A DNA stretch of 64,000 nucleotides. Source: Aeromicrobium sp. Leaf350 (GTDB lineage: Bacteria; Actinomycetota; Actinomycetes; Propionibacteriales; Nocardioidaceae). A program made the position numbers and the translations under genes. Positions within the stretch are counted from its first letter, which is position 1; each line of letters begins with the position of its first letter. The notes beneath the pieces are model-generated. The model saw only the letters and a list, made by a program, of their open reading frames with translations. It was not told the origin of the DNA and did no database searches. The stretch covers positions 1 to 64,000 of the forward strand of contig NZ_CAKASL010000001.1 of the NCBI RefSeq assembly GCF_916858655.1, given 5' to 3'. This document shows positions 19,770 through 29,320 of this stretch, piece by piece.

Positions 19770-20723
19770 ATGACTCCGTTCACGGCCGACGGCTTGCCCT
19801 TCTCGATCCGCGACGAGGTGATGTCGCGGATCGAGGCCCATCATCGGTTGCGTGACGGGGCACTGCGACGAGTCCTGCGGGGTGTCTACGTCGATGCGCG
19901 CGTGCCCGACTCACGTGAGCTGCGCATCCTGGCGGTCGACAAGGTGCGACCGCCCGACGGCGTGGCGTGCAGCGAGACAGCGGCGTGGGTCATGGGCGTC
20001 AACGTGTTCCCGCCGGGCCGGCAGCACGACTTCGTGCCGACGTTCCTCGTGCCGCACGGGACCACACGCATCACGATGCAAGGCGTCGCCTGCCGCCAGG
20101 CGCTGCTGAGCCCGCACGATGTCACGGACGAGCACGGCACCCTGACGACCACGGCCGTCCGGACGACGAGCGATCTCCTGCGACGTCAGTACCGTCCGTA
20201 CGCGTTGGCGTCGGGAGACCAGATGCTGCGTGCCGGGCTGATCGACCTGGGCGAGCTGAGTGACGCGGTCCATCGCCTGAAGGGCTTTCCCGGAATCCGC
20301 CAGGCTCGGTCGCTGGTGGGACTGATCGACGCGCTGGCGGAGTCACCGGGCGAGTCGTGGACGCGGCTCCGCCTCCACGACGCCGGCTTCCCCCACCCTG
20401 AGCTGCAGGTCGTGGTGATCGATCGAGACGGCATCGAGCGGCGTCTCGACATGGCGTACGTGCTCCAGCTCGCGGCCGCCGAGTTCGACGGGCGTCAGCA
20501 CCACACCTCGGCCACCGACACGGCTCTCGACCGCGACCGGCGCGACCCGTTGTCCGCGCAGCTCGGGTGGCGGTTCGTCATCGCCCGCCGCGAGTCGCTG
20601 TTCGGCCCGGACGACTCCTTCGAACGACGCGTGGGTGAGCTCATCGGCTTCACACCCATCCCGCGGTGGTGGGGAAAGCGCGCCCTGCGGCGGCCCTCAG
20701 GCGACGAACAAGATCGCTCGTGA
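19770..20723 (+). CDS. AbiEi-antitoxin-like / DUF559 (Vsr-type) domain protein
   Basis: 317 residues. The N-terminal half resembles AbiEi-type (type IV) antitoxin proteins common in actinobacteria (LRRVLRGVYVDARVP, then SETAAWVMG). The C-terminal ~110 residues look like a DUF559/Vsr-type PD-(D/E)XK domain: Glu in GESWTRLRL, Asp in RRLDMAY, EFDGRQHH, and RRDPLSAQLGWRFV. No partner toxin gene is adjacent. The stop codon lies inside the right repeat arm, so gene and repeat are one unit. No ribosome site is apparent. Role unknown; defence or toxin-antitoxin is inference. Confidence 0.75.
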   Translation: MTPFTADGLPFSIRDEVMSRIEAHHRLRDGALRRVLRGVYVDARVPDSRELRILAVDKVRPPDGVACSETAAWVMGVNVFPPGRQHDFVPTFLVPHGTTRITMQGVACRQALLSPHDVTDEHGTLTTTAVRTTSDLLRRQYRPYALASGDQMLRAGLIDLGELSDAVHRLKGFPGIRQARSLVGLIDALAESPGESWTRLRLHDAGFPHPELQVVVIDRDGIERRLDMAYVLQLAAAEFDGRQHHTSATDTALDRDRRDPLSAQLGWRFVIARRESLFGPDDSFERRVGELIGFTPIPRWWGKRALRRPSGDEQDRS

Positions 20724-20772
20724 CCACGAACAAGGTCTCTCGCCAGGGGTAACAAAGTCTCTCGCGAGCGGT
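20715..20772 (-). repeat. Right arm of 58-bp inverted repeat
   Basis: Inverted copy of 19626-19683. It supplies the stop codon of the enclosed gene and ends 10 nt before the relA stop. A third, degenerate copy of the sub-repeat lies just inside (20702-20720, GCGATCTTGTTCGTC on the minus strand), so the repeat unit may be older than the pair. Confidence 0.95.
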
Positions 20773-20782
20773 AATTCGGGAA

Positions 20783-23152
20783 CTACTGGGTGAGGCGGTA
20801 GACGTCGAAGACGCCCTCGATCGTGCGGACCGCGTTGAGGACGTGGCCGAGGTGCTTGGCGTCGCCCATCTCGAAGGTGAACTTGCTCTTCGCCACGCGG
20901 TCGGTGCCCGTGGAGAGCGCGGCCGACAGGATGTTGACGTGCTGCTCCGACATCACGCGCGTGATGTCCGAGAGCAGGCCCGGACGGTCGAGCGCCTCGA
21001 CCTGCAGGGCGACCAGGAACGTGCTCGTGGCACTCGGCGCCCACCGCACCGGCACCAGCCGGGCCGGCTCGTCGGCGCGGAGCTGGACGAGGTTGACGCA
21101 GCTCGCGCGGTGCACCGAGACGCCTGACGTGCGCGTCACGAAGCCCTCGATCTCGTCGCCCGGCACCGGGGTGCAGCATCGAGCGAGCTTGACCAGCGCG
21201 CTGCCCTCGAGACCCTCGACCACGACACCCGCGTCCGAACCCTCGCGCGAGCGGACCACACGACGGGCCACGGTGGGCACCGTGGCCTCGGCCAGGTCCT
21301 CCTCGGCGCCAGCACGTCCGCCCGACAGCGCGAGGACGCGCTCGACGACGCTCTGGGCGCTGACGTGGTTCTCGCCGACCGCCGCGTACAACGCGGTGAT
21401 GTCGGCCAGGTTCAGGTCGGCGGCGACGGCCTCCAGGGTGCGCTGGCGGAACAGCCGCACGAGCGGGAGGCTCTCCTTGCGCATCTGGCGCGCGATGAGG
21501 TCCTTGCCGTGCTCGACGGCCTCCTCGCGGCGCTCCTTCGTGAACCACTGCCGGATCTTGTTGCGGGCACGCGGGCTCGCGACGAACTCCAGCCAGTCAC
21601 GGCTCGGTCCGGCGTCGGGCGACTTGGAGGTGAAGACCTCCACGACGTCGCCCGTCTCGAGCTTGGACTCCAGCGACACGAGCCGTCCGTTGACCCGCGC
21701 GCCGATGCACGCGTGCCCGACCTCGGTGTGCACCGAGTAGGCGAAGTCGACCGGCGTCGAGCCGTCCGGCAGCTGGATGAGGTCACCGCGCGGCGTGTAC
21801 GCGTAGACGCCCGTCTGACCCATCTCGTAGCGCAGCTGGTCGAGGAAGTCGATCGAGTCCTCGGTCTCGGACTGCCAGTCCAGCAGCTCGCGCAGCCAGG
21901 TCATCTCCGAGCTGCCCGGAGCGGCGTCGCCGGTCTTGGAGCCCTTGGCCCGGACGGTGCCATCCTCCTTGTACTTCCAGTGCGCCGCGACACCGTACTC
22001 GGCGCGCCGGTGCATGGCGTGGGTGCGGATCTGCAGCTCCACGGCCTTGCCCTGCGGACCGATCACGGTCGTGTGCAGCGACTGGTACATGTTGAACTTC
22101 GGGACGCTGATGTAGTCCTTGAACCGGCCCGGGATGGGGTTCCACCGGGCGTGCAGCACGCCGAGGACCGCGTAGCAGTCGGCCACGGAGTCGACCAGGA
22201 TGCGCACGCCGACGAGGTCGAAGATGTCGGAGAAGTCGCGGCCGCGCACGAGCATCTTCTGGTAGATCGAGTAGTAGTGCTTCGGCCGCCCGGTCACCGT
22301 GGCCTTGATGCGCGTGTGCTTGAGGTCGGACTCGACGTCGCCGATGACCCGCTCGAGGAAGGTCGACCGGGACGGCGCGCGGTCGGCCACGAGCCGCACG
22401 ATCTCGTCGTAGACCTTGGGGTGCAGGACGCCGAACGCGAGGTCCTCGAGCTCCCACTTGATCGTGTTCATGCCGAGCCGGTGGGCCAGCGGCGCGAAGA
22501 TCTCGAGCGTCTCGGTGGCGATGCGCTCCTGCTTGTCCTGGCGCAGGTACCGCAGCGTGCGCATGTTGTGCAGGCGGTCGGCGAGCTTGATGACGAGCAC
22601 CCGGATGTCGCGGCTCATCGCGACGACCATCTTGCGGATCGTCTCGGACTGGGCCGTGGCGCCGTACTTGACCTTGTCGAGCTTCGTGACGCCGTCGACC
22701 AGGTGCACGACCTCGTCGCCGAAGTCGACCCGCAGCTCGTCGAGCGTGTACGGGGTGTCCTCGACCGTGTCGTGGAGCAGCGCCGCACACAGCGTGGGCG
22801 CCGTCATGCCCAGCTCGGCGAGGATCGTGGCGACTGCGAGCGGGTGGGTGATGTACGGGTCGCCGCTCTTGCGGGTCTGACCCGTGTGCATCCGCTCGGC
22901 GATCGTGTACGCCTTCTGGATCGACGCGACGTCGCCCTTCGGGTGGGTGACCCGGTGGATCTTCAGCAGCGGTTCGAGGACCGCCTGACCGGTCTGGGTC
23001 TTGCCGCCGATGCGCGACAGACGCGACCGCACGCGGGCCGTGGTGGGCGCCGCCTCGGGTGCCTCAGGCTCGGGCGCGACGGCCTGGTCGTCCGCGTCGT
23101 CAGGCGTCGGGACGTGGCTCGCCGCTTCAGCGACCTCACCACGTTCTGCCAC
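20783..23152 (-). CDS. relA: Bifunctional (p)ppGpp synthetase/hydrolase RelA/SpoT
   Basis: 789 residues. Acidic N-terminal extension (1-55), HD hydrolase domain with His89, His103 and His127-Asp128 ([10 protein letters not shown]) intact, RelA synthetase domain with [13 protein letters not shown] and YQSLHTTV, then TGS, conserved-cysteine (RCCTPVPGD) and ACT domains. Both active sites look intact, so it should make and degrade ppGpp, as expected for the single long Rel of actinobacteria. A tiny membrane peptide gene lies just upstream. Confidence 0.97.
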   Translation of the reverse strand: MAERGEVAEAASHVPTPDDADDQAVAPEPEAPEAAPTTARVRSRLSRIGGKTQTGQAVLEPLLKIHRVTHPKGDVASIQKAYTIAERMHTGQTRKSGDPYITHPLAVATILAELGMTAPTLCAALLHDTVEDTPYTLDELRVDFGDEVVHLVDGVTKLDKVKYGATAQSETIRKMVVAMSRDIRVLVIKLADRLHNMRTLRYLRQDKQERIATETLEIFAPLAHRLGMNTIKWELEDLAFGVLHPKVYDEIVRLVADRAPSRSTFLERVIGDVESDLKHTRIKATVTGRPKHYYSIYQKMLVRGRDFSDIFDLVGVRILVDSVADCYAVLGVLHARWNPIPGRFKDYISVPKFNMYQSLHTTVIGPQGKAVELQIRTHAMHRRAEYGVAAHWKYKEDGTVRAKGSKTGDAAPGSSEMTWLRELLDWQSETEDSIDFLDQLRYEMGQTGVYAYTPRGDLIQLPDGSTPVDFAYSVHTEVGHACIGARVNGRLVSLESKLETGDVVEVFTSKSPDAGPSRDWLEFVASPRARNKIRQWFTKERREEAVEHGKDLIARQMRKESLPLVRLFRQRTLEAVAADLNLADITALYAAVGENHVSAQSVVERVLALSGGRAGAEEDLAEATVPTVARRVVRSREGSDAGVVVEGLEGSALVKLARCCTPVPGDEIEGFVTRTSGVSVHRASCVNLVQLRADEPARLVPVRWAPSATSTFLVALQVEALDRPGLLSDITRVMSEQHVNILSAALSTGTDRVAKSKFTFEMGDAKHLGHVLNAVRTIEGVFDVYRLTQ

Positions 23153-23184
23153 GACGACCTCCTGGGTACCAGTCTACGGCGAGG

Positions 23185-23277
23185 TCAGAGCAGTCCGTTG
23201 ATGAGGGACGCGGCCGTGCCGAGCACGAGGATCGCGACCAGCACGAGCGCGACGACGCGCATCTGGGACGAGTTCAC
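23185..23277 (-). CDS. 30-residue membrane peptide
   Basis: A GTG start at 23277 is preceded by a perfect AGGAGG four nucleotides away, and the frame encodes 30 residues: MNSSQMRVV, then a hydrophobic helix VALVLVAILVLGTAASLI ending NGLL. Strong ribosome site plus a clean single transmembrane helix support a real gene although it is short. It sits between apt (70 nt upstream) and relA (32 nt downstream), in the same direction. Function unknown. Confidence 0.7.
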   Translation of the reverse strand: MNSSQMRVVALVLVAILVLGTAASLINGLL

Positions 23278-23347
23278 AGGGCCTCCTCTGACCGGACGAG
23301 GTCACAGGATCGCAGAGCGTTGGTCGCGCCGGTCGCGCAGGGCTGGC

Positions 23348-23884
23348 TCAGTAGACGCGCAGGGCCGTCAGCGGCACGTCGAGCGCCGCGCGGCCCCCGA
23401 GCGCCTCGATCTCGATCAGCACCACGGCACCCACGACCTCGGCGCCACAGCGTCGGGCGAGCTCGATCGTGGCGGCCAGGGTGCCACCCGTGGCGAGCAC
23501 GTCGTCGACGACGACCACGCGCTGTCCCGCGGCCACGGCACCGGCCGGGACCTCGATCGTCGCGCTGCCGTACTCCAGGTCGTACGAGACGCTCTCGGTG
23601 CGCCCGGGGAGCTTGCCCGCCTTGCGCACCGGCACGAACCCGCGCTGGAGCCGTTCGGCCACCGCGAGCCCGAACAGGAACCCTCTCGCTTCGACGCCGA
23701 GCACCAGGTCGACGTCGCCGGACGCGGCCGCCATGGCCTCGGCGACCGTGCCGAACGCCTGCGGGTCGGCCAGGAGCGGCGAGATGTCGCGGAACAGAAC
23801 GCCCGGCTCCGGCCAGTCCGGCACGGCCGGGACGGTGGCGTCGACCAGGTCGGCCAGGTCGTGGTTCGTCACGGCGCTGTTCAC
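23348..23884 (-). CDS. apt: Adenine phosphoribosyltransferase
   Basis: 178 residues from the GTG at 23884, which overlaps the previous stop (GTGA); a second GTG at 23869 is possible. Salvages adenine to AMP using PRPP. Seen: PDWPEPGVLFRDISPLL, GVEARGFLFG, RKAGKLPG, and PRPP-binding VVVVDDVLATGGT. Gene order secF-(unknown)-apt-relA matches other actinobacteria. Confidence 0.94.
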   Translation of the reverse strand: MNSAVTNHDLADLVDATVPAVPDWPEPGVLFRDISPLLADPQAFGTVAEAMAAASGDVDLVLGVEARGFLFGLAVAERLQRGFVPVRKAGKLPGRTESVSYDLEYGSATIEVPAGAVAAGQRVVVVDDVLATGGTLAATIELARRCGAEVVGAVVLIEIEALGGRAALDVPLTALRVY

Positions 23885-24444
23885 GAGGTGGAGGTCGACA
23901 GGACGAGGTCGATCTCGCAGCGGTCCTTGGCGTCCTTGGTGATCGCGTCGACCGCGTCGGTCGACTCGCTGTCGGCCAGCTTCGCCTGGACCTCGGCGGC
24001 CTCCGTCTGGAGCGCCGGGTCGATCTCCGTGAGCGCGCCGGACTGCAGGTCGGCAGCGAACTTCTGCACCGAGGCGGAGTCGGTCAGGTCGTACCCGATC
24101 TTCTCGAAGACCTCGACGACGTCGAGGAGGCGCTCGTGGAAGAGCTTCCAGTCGGCCTTGATCTCGTCCGGTCCCTCCTTCGAGAACTGCTCGGCACCGT
24201 CGAGACGTCGCTCGACGCTGCCGGCGAGGAAGGTCGCGGAGGTCTCGAGGTCGGCGTCGGGCGCCAGCGTCTCCTCGCTCTTCTCCTTCCACGTCTGCAG
24301 GTCGTCGCAGTACGCGCCGCTCGCGTCGCGCAGGAAGAAGAACCAGCCACCGGCGGCCAGGGCCAGCACCAGCACCCCCGCGATCGCGAGCACCTGGGGT
24401 CGGCGCCAGGCGGGGGCGGTGTGGGTGGTCTTGGCTGAGGACAT
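23881..24444 (-). CDS. Hypothetical single-pass membrane protein
   Basis: 187 residues from the ATG at 24444, chosen because AAGGAG lies six nucleotides upstream. Short cytoplasmic N-terminus, one transmembrane helix (about 17-38), then a helical, acidic extracytoplasmic domain with two cysteines (AYCDDL and DRCEIDL) that could be bridged. No family recognised. Translationally coupled to apt. Confidence 0.65.
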   Translation of the reverse strand: MSSAKTTHTAPAWRRPQVLAIAGVLVLALAAGGWFFFLRDASGAYCDDLQTWKEKSEETLAPDADLETSATFLAGSVERRLDGAEQFSKEGPDEIKADWKLFHERLLDVVEVFEKIGYDLTDSASVQKFAADLQSGALTEIDPALQTEAAEVQAKLADSESTDAVDAITKDAKDRCEIDLVLSTSTS

Positions 24445-24505
24445 CGGAACTCCTTGGGTCACGGACACGGTACTGGTGCGCGGCGAGCCGCGGGGACGAC
24501 TCGGG

Positions 24506-25600
24506 TCAGCGGCCGCGTCGCTGCTGGCGACTGGATCGCTGGGGCTGACGTCGCCCTGCGGCGCCCGAGCTCGTCACGGGCCGTGCCGGGGTGGTGCTCG
24601 CGGCGGCTCCGGCAGTGGCGAGTCCCTTCGCACGCCGCTCCAGCACCTTCTGGGTGTGGGCCCGCACGGCGGGGTCGCGCTCCTTGAGCTGGGCCGCGAT
24701 GGGGGTCGCGATGAAGATCGAGGAGTACGTGCCCACGGCCATGCCGACGAAGAGGGCCAGCGCGAGGTCCTTGAGCGGCCCGCTGCCGAGCACGCCGACG
24801 CCCACGACCAGCAGCGCCCCGACCGGCAGCAGCGCCGTGATGGAGGTGTTGATCGAGCGCACGAGCGTCTGGTTGACGGCCAGGTTGGCCTGCTCGGAGT
24901 AGATACGGGTCGTGGACGACAGGATGCCGCGGGTGTTCTCGCGGACCTTGTCGAACACGACCACGGTGTCGTAGAGCGAGTAGCCCAGGATCGTGAGGAA
25001 GCCCGTGACGGTCGCCGGTGTGACCTCGAACCCGGACCACGCGTAGATGCCGACCGTGATGACGATGTCGTGCGCCAGGGCGACCATGGCGGCCACCGAC
25101 ATCCGCCACTCGCGGAAGTAGGCCCAGATGAACAGCACCACGATGACGAGGAACACGATCAGACCCGTGGCGGCCTTCTTGGCCACCTCGGCTCCCCAGG
25201 AGGGACCGACCAGGTTCTGGCTGACCTCGGACGCGCCTGCGGACTGCAGGGCCTCGACGACCTGGGCCGTCTCGTCCTGCGAGAGCGCCCCCGTCTGCAG
25301 CCGGATCGTGCTGTCGCCGGAGGTGTTGACCACCGGCGCCGATGCGGCGTCCAGGCCCGTGTCGACGGCAGCCTCGCGCAGGTCGTCGACCGACGAGGAG
25401 TCGGCCGTGGCGACCTGGGCGGTGAACTCGACCCCGCCCTTGAAGTCGATGCCGCGCTCGAGTCCGTGGACGCCGAGGCCCGCGGCCGAGCCCAGCACCA
25501 GGACCGCGCTGACGAGGTACCAGACCATGCGGCGTCCGACGAAGTCGAACGAGACGCGCCCCGTGTAGAGGTGCTGGCCGAACGTGCTGAGTCGTCCCAT
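24506..25600 (-). CDS. secF: Protein translocase subunit SecF
   Basis: 364 residues, six transmembrane helices with a large periplasm-side loop after TM1. Seen: GLERGIDFKGGVEF after TM1 and the conserved FLTILGYSLYDTVVVFDKVREN block in TM4-5. With SecD and YajC it assists the SecYEG translocon using the proton-motive force. Start overlaps the secD stop (TGATG). The C-terminal ~60 residues are a basic Ala/Arg-rich tail. Confidence 0.95.
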   Translation of the reverse strand: MGRLSTFGQHLYTGRVSFDFVGRRMVWYLVSAVLVLGSAAGLGVHGLERGIDFKGGVEFTAQVATADSSSVDDLREAAVDTGLDAASAPVVNTSGDSTIRLQTGALSQDETAQVVEALQSAGASEVSQNLVGPSWGAEVAKKAATGLIVFLVIVVLFIWAYFREWRMSVAAMVALAHDIVITVGIYAWSGFEVTPATVTGFLTILGYSLYDTVVVFDKVRENTRGILSSTTRIYSEQANLAVNQTLVRSINTSITALLPVGALLVVGVGVLGSGPLKDLALALFVGMAVGTYSSIFIATPIAAQLKERDPAVRAHTQKVLERRAKGLATAGAAASTTPARPVTSSGAAGRRQPQRSSRQQRRGR

Positions 25601-27225
25601 CAGGACCGACCTCCCGGGCTGGCTGCGGTCTCGGTGACCTTGCGGCCCTCGATCCCGAGGTGGGCGGCGTCCAGGCCGGAGAGCCGGTGCCCCTGGCCGA
25701 AGAACTTCGTGCGGGCCAGGACCGACATGAGCGGCTTGGTGAACAGGAACACCACGAGGATGTCGACGAGGGTCGTGAGACCCAGCGCGAACGCGAATCC
25801 GCGCACCACGCCGATCGCGAAGATGAACAGGATCAGGGCCGCGAGGAACGAGACCGCGTCGGCCGCGAGGATCGTCGAGCGCGCCCGGGTCCAGCCCGCC
25901 TCGACGGCGAGCCGCAGCGACTTGCCCTCGCGCACCTCGTCACGGATGCGTTCGAACAGCACGATGAACGAGTCGGCGGTGATGCCGATCGCGACGATGA
26001 GTCCGGCGATGCCGGGCAGGGTGAGGGTGAAGCCCATCGCCTGGCCGAGCAGCAGCACGAGCCCGTACGTGATGATCGCCGCCACGCCGAGCGAGGCGAG
26101 GACGACGAGGCCGAGACCGCGGTAGTAGAAGAGCCCGTAGAGCAGCACGAGCACCATGCCGACCGCGCCGGCGATCAACCCGGCCTCGAGCTGGCTGCCC
26201 GCGAGGGTCGGGCCCTCGACCGAGACGCCGTTGACCTCGAAGGTCAGGGGCAGGGCGCCGTACTTGAGCTGGTTGGCCAGCTCGACGGCGGTCTTCTGCG
26301 TGAAGCTGCCGCTGATCTGGGCCTTGCCGTTGGTGATGTGGGCGTTCGAGGTGGGTGCGGTCAGCACCTCGCCGTCGAGCACGACCGCGAAGCGGCCCTG
26401 GGTCGGGGTGAGCGAGCCGGTGACGGTGTCGAAGGTGTCGCCGCCCTCGCCGTCGAGCTCGATGTCGACGACCCACTGGAGGCTGCCCTGCGGCACGCCG
26501 GCGCTGGCGCCCTTGACGTGCGAGCCGCCGATGACGGCCGGGCTCAGCACCATGACCTCGCCGGTCTTCGGGTCGCACGTGACGATCGGCTGGTCGGCGG
26601 TGTCGATGACCGCGAGGTCGTCGGGAGTGCAGGCGAACGCCTGCGCCTCCTGCTGCAGAGCGGTGATGCCCGCCTGGTACTCGGCCGGAAGGGACGCGGT
26701 GGTCTGGGTCTCCCCCGCGATCATCTGGTCGACGCTGAGCGCCGACCAGTCGACGGCCTCGACGGCCTCCTGCGCAGCCGCGGCGGTCGCCTCGTCGAGC
26801 GGCTGACCCGTCGACTGCACCTGCTGCTGCCACACGAGCCGGAACTGCATCTGCGCCGTGCGCCCGACCTGGTCGACGATGTCGCCGCGCTCCTTGCCGG
26901 GGATCTCGATGACGATCTGGTTGCCACCCTGGGTGGTCACCTCGGCCTCGGAGACGCCCGTCGCGTTGACCCGCTGGTCGATGATGCCGCGCGCCTGGTC
27001 GAGGTTGGCCGCCGTGACGTCACCGTCGCTCGACTCGGCCTGGAGCGTGATGCGGGTGCCGCCCTGGAGGTCGAGGCCGAGGCGCGGCGTCCAGGCGCCG
27101 TGACCCGAGCCGTCCTCCAGGTCGATGAGACCGATGAGGGCGAACAGCGCGACCGCTCCCGCGAGGAACAGCAGGAGCGTGCGGCCTGGGCGCTTGACCT
27201 TGCGGCCTCGGGCGGGCGGGGCCAT
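25600..27225 (-). CDS. secD: Protein translocase subunit SecD
   Basis: 541 residues: TM1 near the N-terminus, LGLDLQGGTRI, P1 head domain (NATGVSEAEV), then five further helices with the PGIAGLIVAIGITADSFIV and FERIRDE motifs. An insertion rich in Gln and Ala (about 115-160 after TM1) follows the first P1 strand, as in other actinobacteria. Coupled to yajC (TGATG) upstream and secF downstream. Confidence 0.95.
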   Translation of the reverse strand: MAPPARGRKVKRPGRTLLLFLAGAVALFALIGLIDLEDGSGHGAWTPRLGLDLQGGTRITLQAESSDGDVTAANLDQARGIIDQRVNATGVSEAEVTTQGGNQIVIEIPGKERGDIVDQVGRTAQMQFRLVWQQQVQSTGQPLDEATAAAAQEAVEAVDWSALSVDQMIAGETQTTASLPAEYQAGITALQQEAQAFACTPDDLAVIDTADQPIVTCDPKTGEVMVLSPAVIGGSHVKGASAGVPQGSLQWVVDIELDGEGGDTFDTVTGSLTPTQGRFAVVLDGEVLTAPTSNAHITNGKAQISGSFTQKTAVELANQLKYGALPLTFEVNGVSVEGPTLAGSQLEAGLIAGAVGMVLVLLYGLFYYRGLGLVVLASLGVAAIITYGLVLLLGQAMGFTLTLPGIAGLIVAIGITADSFIVLFERIRDEVREGKSLRLAVEAGWTRARSTILAADAVSFLAALILFIFAIGVVRGFAFALGLTTLVDILVVFLFTKPLMSVLARTKFFGQGHRLSGLDAAHLGIEGRKVTETAASPGGRS

Positions 27226-27521
27226 CAGTCGCCTTCGAGGGTCTCGGGCTCGGCGGCCGGCTCCGGGCGCACGATCTGGCCGATGGCCTGACGGTGCACG
27301 CGGATCTCGACGCCGTCGGCGATGCGCAGGCGGGCCTCGGCGTCCTCGAGGGAGACGATCTCGGCGAAGATGCCGCTGGTCGTCATGACCTCGAGGCCGG
27401 GCTGGAGCTCGTCCTGGAGGGAGGAGTACTGCTGCTGCTTCTTGCGCGCAGGCCGCACGATGAACAGCCAGAAGACGACGACGATGAGCAGCAGGGGGAT
27501 GAGGCCGGCGAGGTCGGACAC
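27225..27521 (-). CDS. yajC: Preprotein translocase subunit YajC
   Basis: 98 residues from the GTG at 27521. One N-terminal helix (LIPLLLIVVVFWLFIVRPARKKQQQ), then LQPGLEVMTTSGIFAEIVSL and an acidic tail. Part of the SecDF-YajC complex. The start was chosen because the family begins just before the helix; GGAG lies upstream. Confidence 0.92.
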   Translation of the reverse strand: MSDLAGLIPLLLIVVVFWLFIVRPARKKQQQYSSLQDELQPGLEVMTTSGIFAEIVSLEDAEARLRIADGVEIRVHRQAIGQIVRPEPAAEPETLEGD

Positions 27522-27650
27522 GCAAGAGCTCCAGACGAGAGAGGTGCTTCCGGCGGACAGGGGCCGGACAGGGTAGGCCCGTGGGCCATCGGGAAGTGTA
27601 GACCTCGCGACCCGCGACACCGCCTCGGACGGTGCGGATTCAGGGAGAAA

Positions 27651-28730
27651 TCAGGATTGGGGGTCGACGGTGTCGTCGAAGATCGGGAGCGGGGCGTCGA
27701 CTCCCGCCGGGGCGGAGAGGCCCAGGTGGCGCCAGGCCGCCGGCGTGGCCACCCGGCCGCGAGGCGTGCGGGCCAGGAATCCGAGCCGGACCAGATAGGG
27801 CTCGGCGATCTCCTCGACCGTCTCGCGCTCCTCGCCGACCGCGACGGCCAGCGTGGAGACGCCGACGGGTCCGCCGCCGAAGCTGGCGCACAGGGCACGC
27901 AGCACGGCGAGGTCGAGGCGGTCCAGGCCGAGGTCGTCGACCTCGTACAGCTCGAGCGCGGTGCGGGCCGCCGCCAGGTCGAGGACTCCCCCGGTGCGCA
28001 CCTCGGCGTAGTCGCGCACGCGGCGCAGCAGACGGTTGGCGATGCGGGGGGTGCCCCGTGACCGGCCAGCGATCTCGGCAGCGCCCTCGACCTTCAGGTC
28101 GAGCGACAGCAGGCCGGCCGAGCGCGTGACGATCTGCTGCAGGTGGGCGGGCTCGTAGTAGTCGAGCTGGGCGGTGAACCCGAAGCGGTCGCGCAGCGGG
28201 CTGGGCAGCAGGCCCGCGCGGGTCGTGGCTCCGACGACGGTGAAGGGCGGGATCTCGAGCGGGATGGCCGTGGCACCGGGTCCCTTGCCGACGATGACGT
28301 CGACTCGGAAGTCCTCCATCGCCATGTAGAGGAGCTCCTCGGCCGGACGCGACATGCGGTGGATCTCGTCGATGAACACGACGTCGCCCTCGTTGACGCC
28401 CGACAGGATCGCGGCGAGGTCACCGGCGTGCTGGATGGCCGGGCCGCTCGTGATGCGCAGCGGCGCGGAGAGCTGGTGGGCGATGATCATGGCCAACGTG
28501 GTCTTGCCGAGCCCCGGGGGGCCCGAGAGCAGCACGTGGTCGGGCACGGACCCTCGCGCGGTGGCGGCGTCCAGGACCAGGGCGAGCTGCTCGCGCACGC
28601 GGTCCTGACCCACGACCTCCTCCAGCGTGCGCGGACGCAGCGCGGCCTCATACGCACGGTCGTCGGTGCCGACGACGGGCGCCACGATGCTGGCCTCGTC
28701 GTAGGACTCGTCGGGCTCGAGGTCGTTCAT
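27651..28730 (-). CDS. ruvB: Holliday junction branch migration ATPase RuvB
   Basis: 359 residues. AAA+ motor of RuvABC. Seen: [19 protein letters not shown], Walker [10 protein letters not shown], Walker [11 protein letters not shown], the [17 protein letters not shown] sensor segment, and C-terminal winged helix with [15 protein letters not shown] overlap with ruvA. Confidence 0.97.
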   Translation of the reverse strand: MNDLEPDESYDEASIVAPVVGTDDRAYEAALRPRTLEEVVGQDRVREQLALVLDAATARGSVPDHVLLSGPPGLGKTTLAMIIAHQLSAPLRITSGPAIQHAGDLAAILSGVNEGDVVFIDEIHRMSRPAEELLYMAMEDFRVDVIVGKGPGATAIPLEIPPFTVVGATTRAGLLPSPLRDRFGFTAQLDYYEPAHLQQIVTRSAGLLSLDLKVEGAAEIAGRSRGTPRIANRLLRRVRDYAEVRTGGVLDLAAARTALELYEVDDLGLDRLDLAVLRALCASFGGGPVGVSTLAVAVGEERETVEEIAEPYLVRLGFLARTPRGRVATPAAWRHLGLSAPAGVDAPLPIFDDTVDPQS

Positions 28731-29320
28731 CGGGTGCGGGCCAGGGATCGCAGGGCATCACGCAGGAGCAGGGAGACGTCGGGCTGATCGCCGGCCGGCA
28801 GGTCGGCCGCGACGGTGTCGACGGCGGCCTCGGCGTCACGGGCGCTCCAGCCCAGACCGAGGAGCGCCTCGTGCACCTGCTCGCGCCAGGCCGGGGCGCC
28901 CGTGGCGGCGGCGGTGGTGGCCAGCCCCACGCGGTCCTTGAGCTCGACGACGATGCGCTCGGCACCCTTGCGGCCGATGCCGGGGACCGAGGTGAGCGCC
29001 GGGTAGTCGGCCGAGGCGATCGCGGCGCGGAGCCGGTCGGGCTCGAGCACCGAGATCATCGCCAGGGCGACCTTCGGGCCGACCCCGCTGGCGGTCTGCA
29101 CGAGCTCGAACATGTCGCGCTCGTCGGCCCCGCTGAAGCCGTAGAGGGTCATGGAGTCCTCGCGCACCACGAGGGTCGTGGCCACCGTGGCCTCCTGCCC
29201 GAGCCGCAGCGTGGCGAGGGTGCCCGGCGTGCTGCGGACGAAGTACCCGACCCCGGAGACGTCGAGGACCGCACCATCGAGCTGGACCGCGGCGACGGTG
29301 CCGCGCAGCGAGGCGATCAT
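28727..29320 (-). CDS. ruvA: Holliday junction DNA helicase subunit RuvA
   Basis: 197 residues: OB domain ([12 protein letters not shown]), helix-hairpin-helix repeats ([14 protein letters not shown] and [19 protein letters not shown]), and a C-terminal RuvB-binding three-helix domain ([15 protein letters not shown]). Coupled on both sides by ATGA overlaps. Confidence 0.96.
   Translation of the reverse strand: MIASLRGTVAAVQLDGAVLDVSGVGYFVRSTPGTLATLRLGQEATVATTLVVREDSMTLYGFSGADERDMFELVQTASGVGPKVALAMISVLEPDRLRAAIASADYPALTSVPGIGRKGAERIVVELKDRVGLATTAAATGAPAWREQVHEALLGLGWSARDAEAAVDTVAADLPAGDQPDVSLLLRDALRSLARTR

Larger units (their letters stand above)
19626..20772. mobile_element. Single-gene cassette bounded by 58-bp inverted repeats
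   Basis: The 1147-bp segment starts and ends with 58-bp arms in inverted orientation (57/58 identical). It fills the whole convergent space between the DUF349 gene stop (19620) and the relA stop (20783), leaving 5 and 10 nt. One gene lies inside. No transposase and no target-site duplication are seen. It may be a non-autonomous mobile cassette; selection for terminators is the alternative. Confidence 0.55.

Noticed and set aside
19626-20772. 58-bp inverted repeats as simple bidirectional terminators
   Set aside because: Each arm can fold little on its own beyond CTCGCGAG, there is no U-tract, and the length and fidelity of the match over 1.1 kb exceed what terminators need. Kept as the main alternative, not the call.
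21365-26125. Very long open frame on the plus strand across relA, apt and secF
   Set aside because: It is antisense to well-recognised genes and its translation is low-complexity Arg/Gly/Val/Asp, typical of the complement of high-GC coding DNA.
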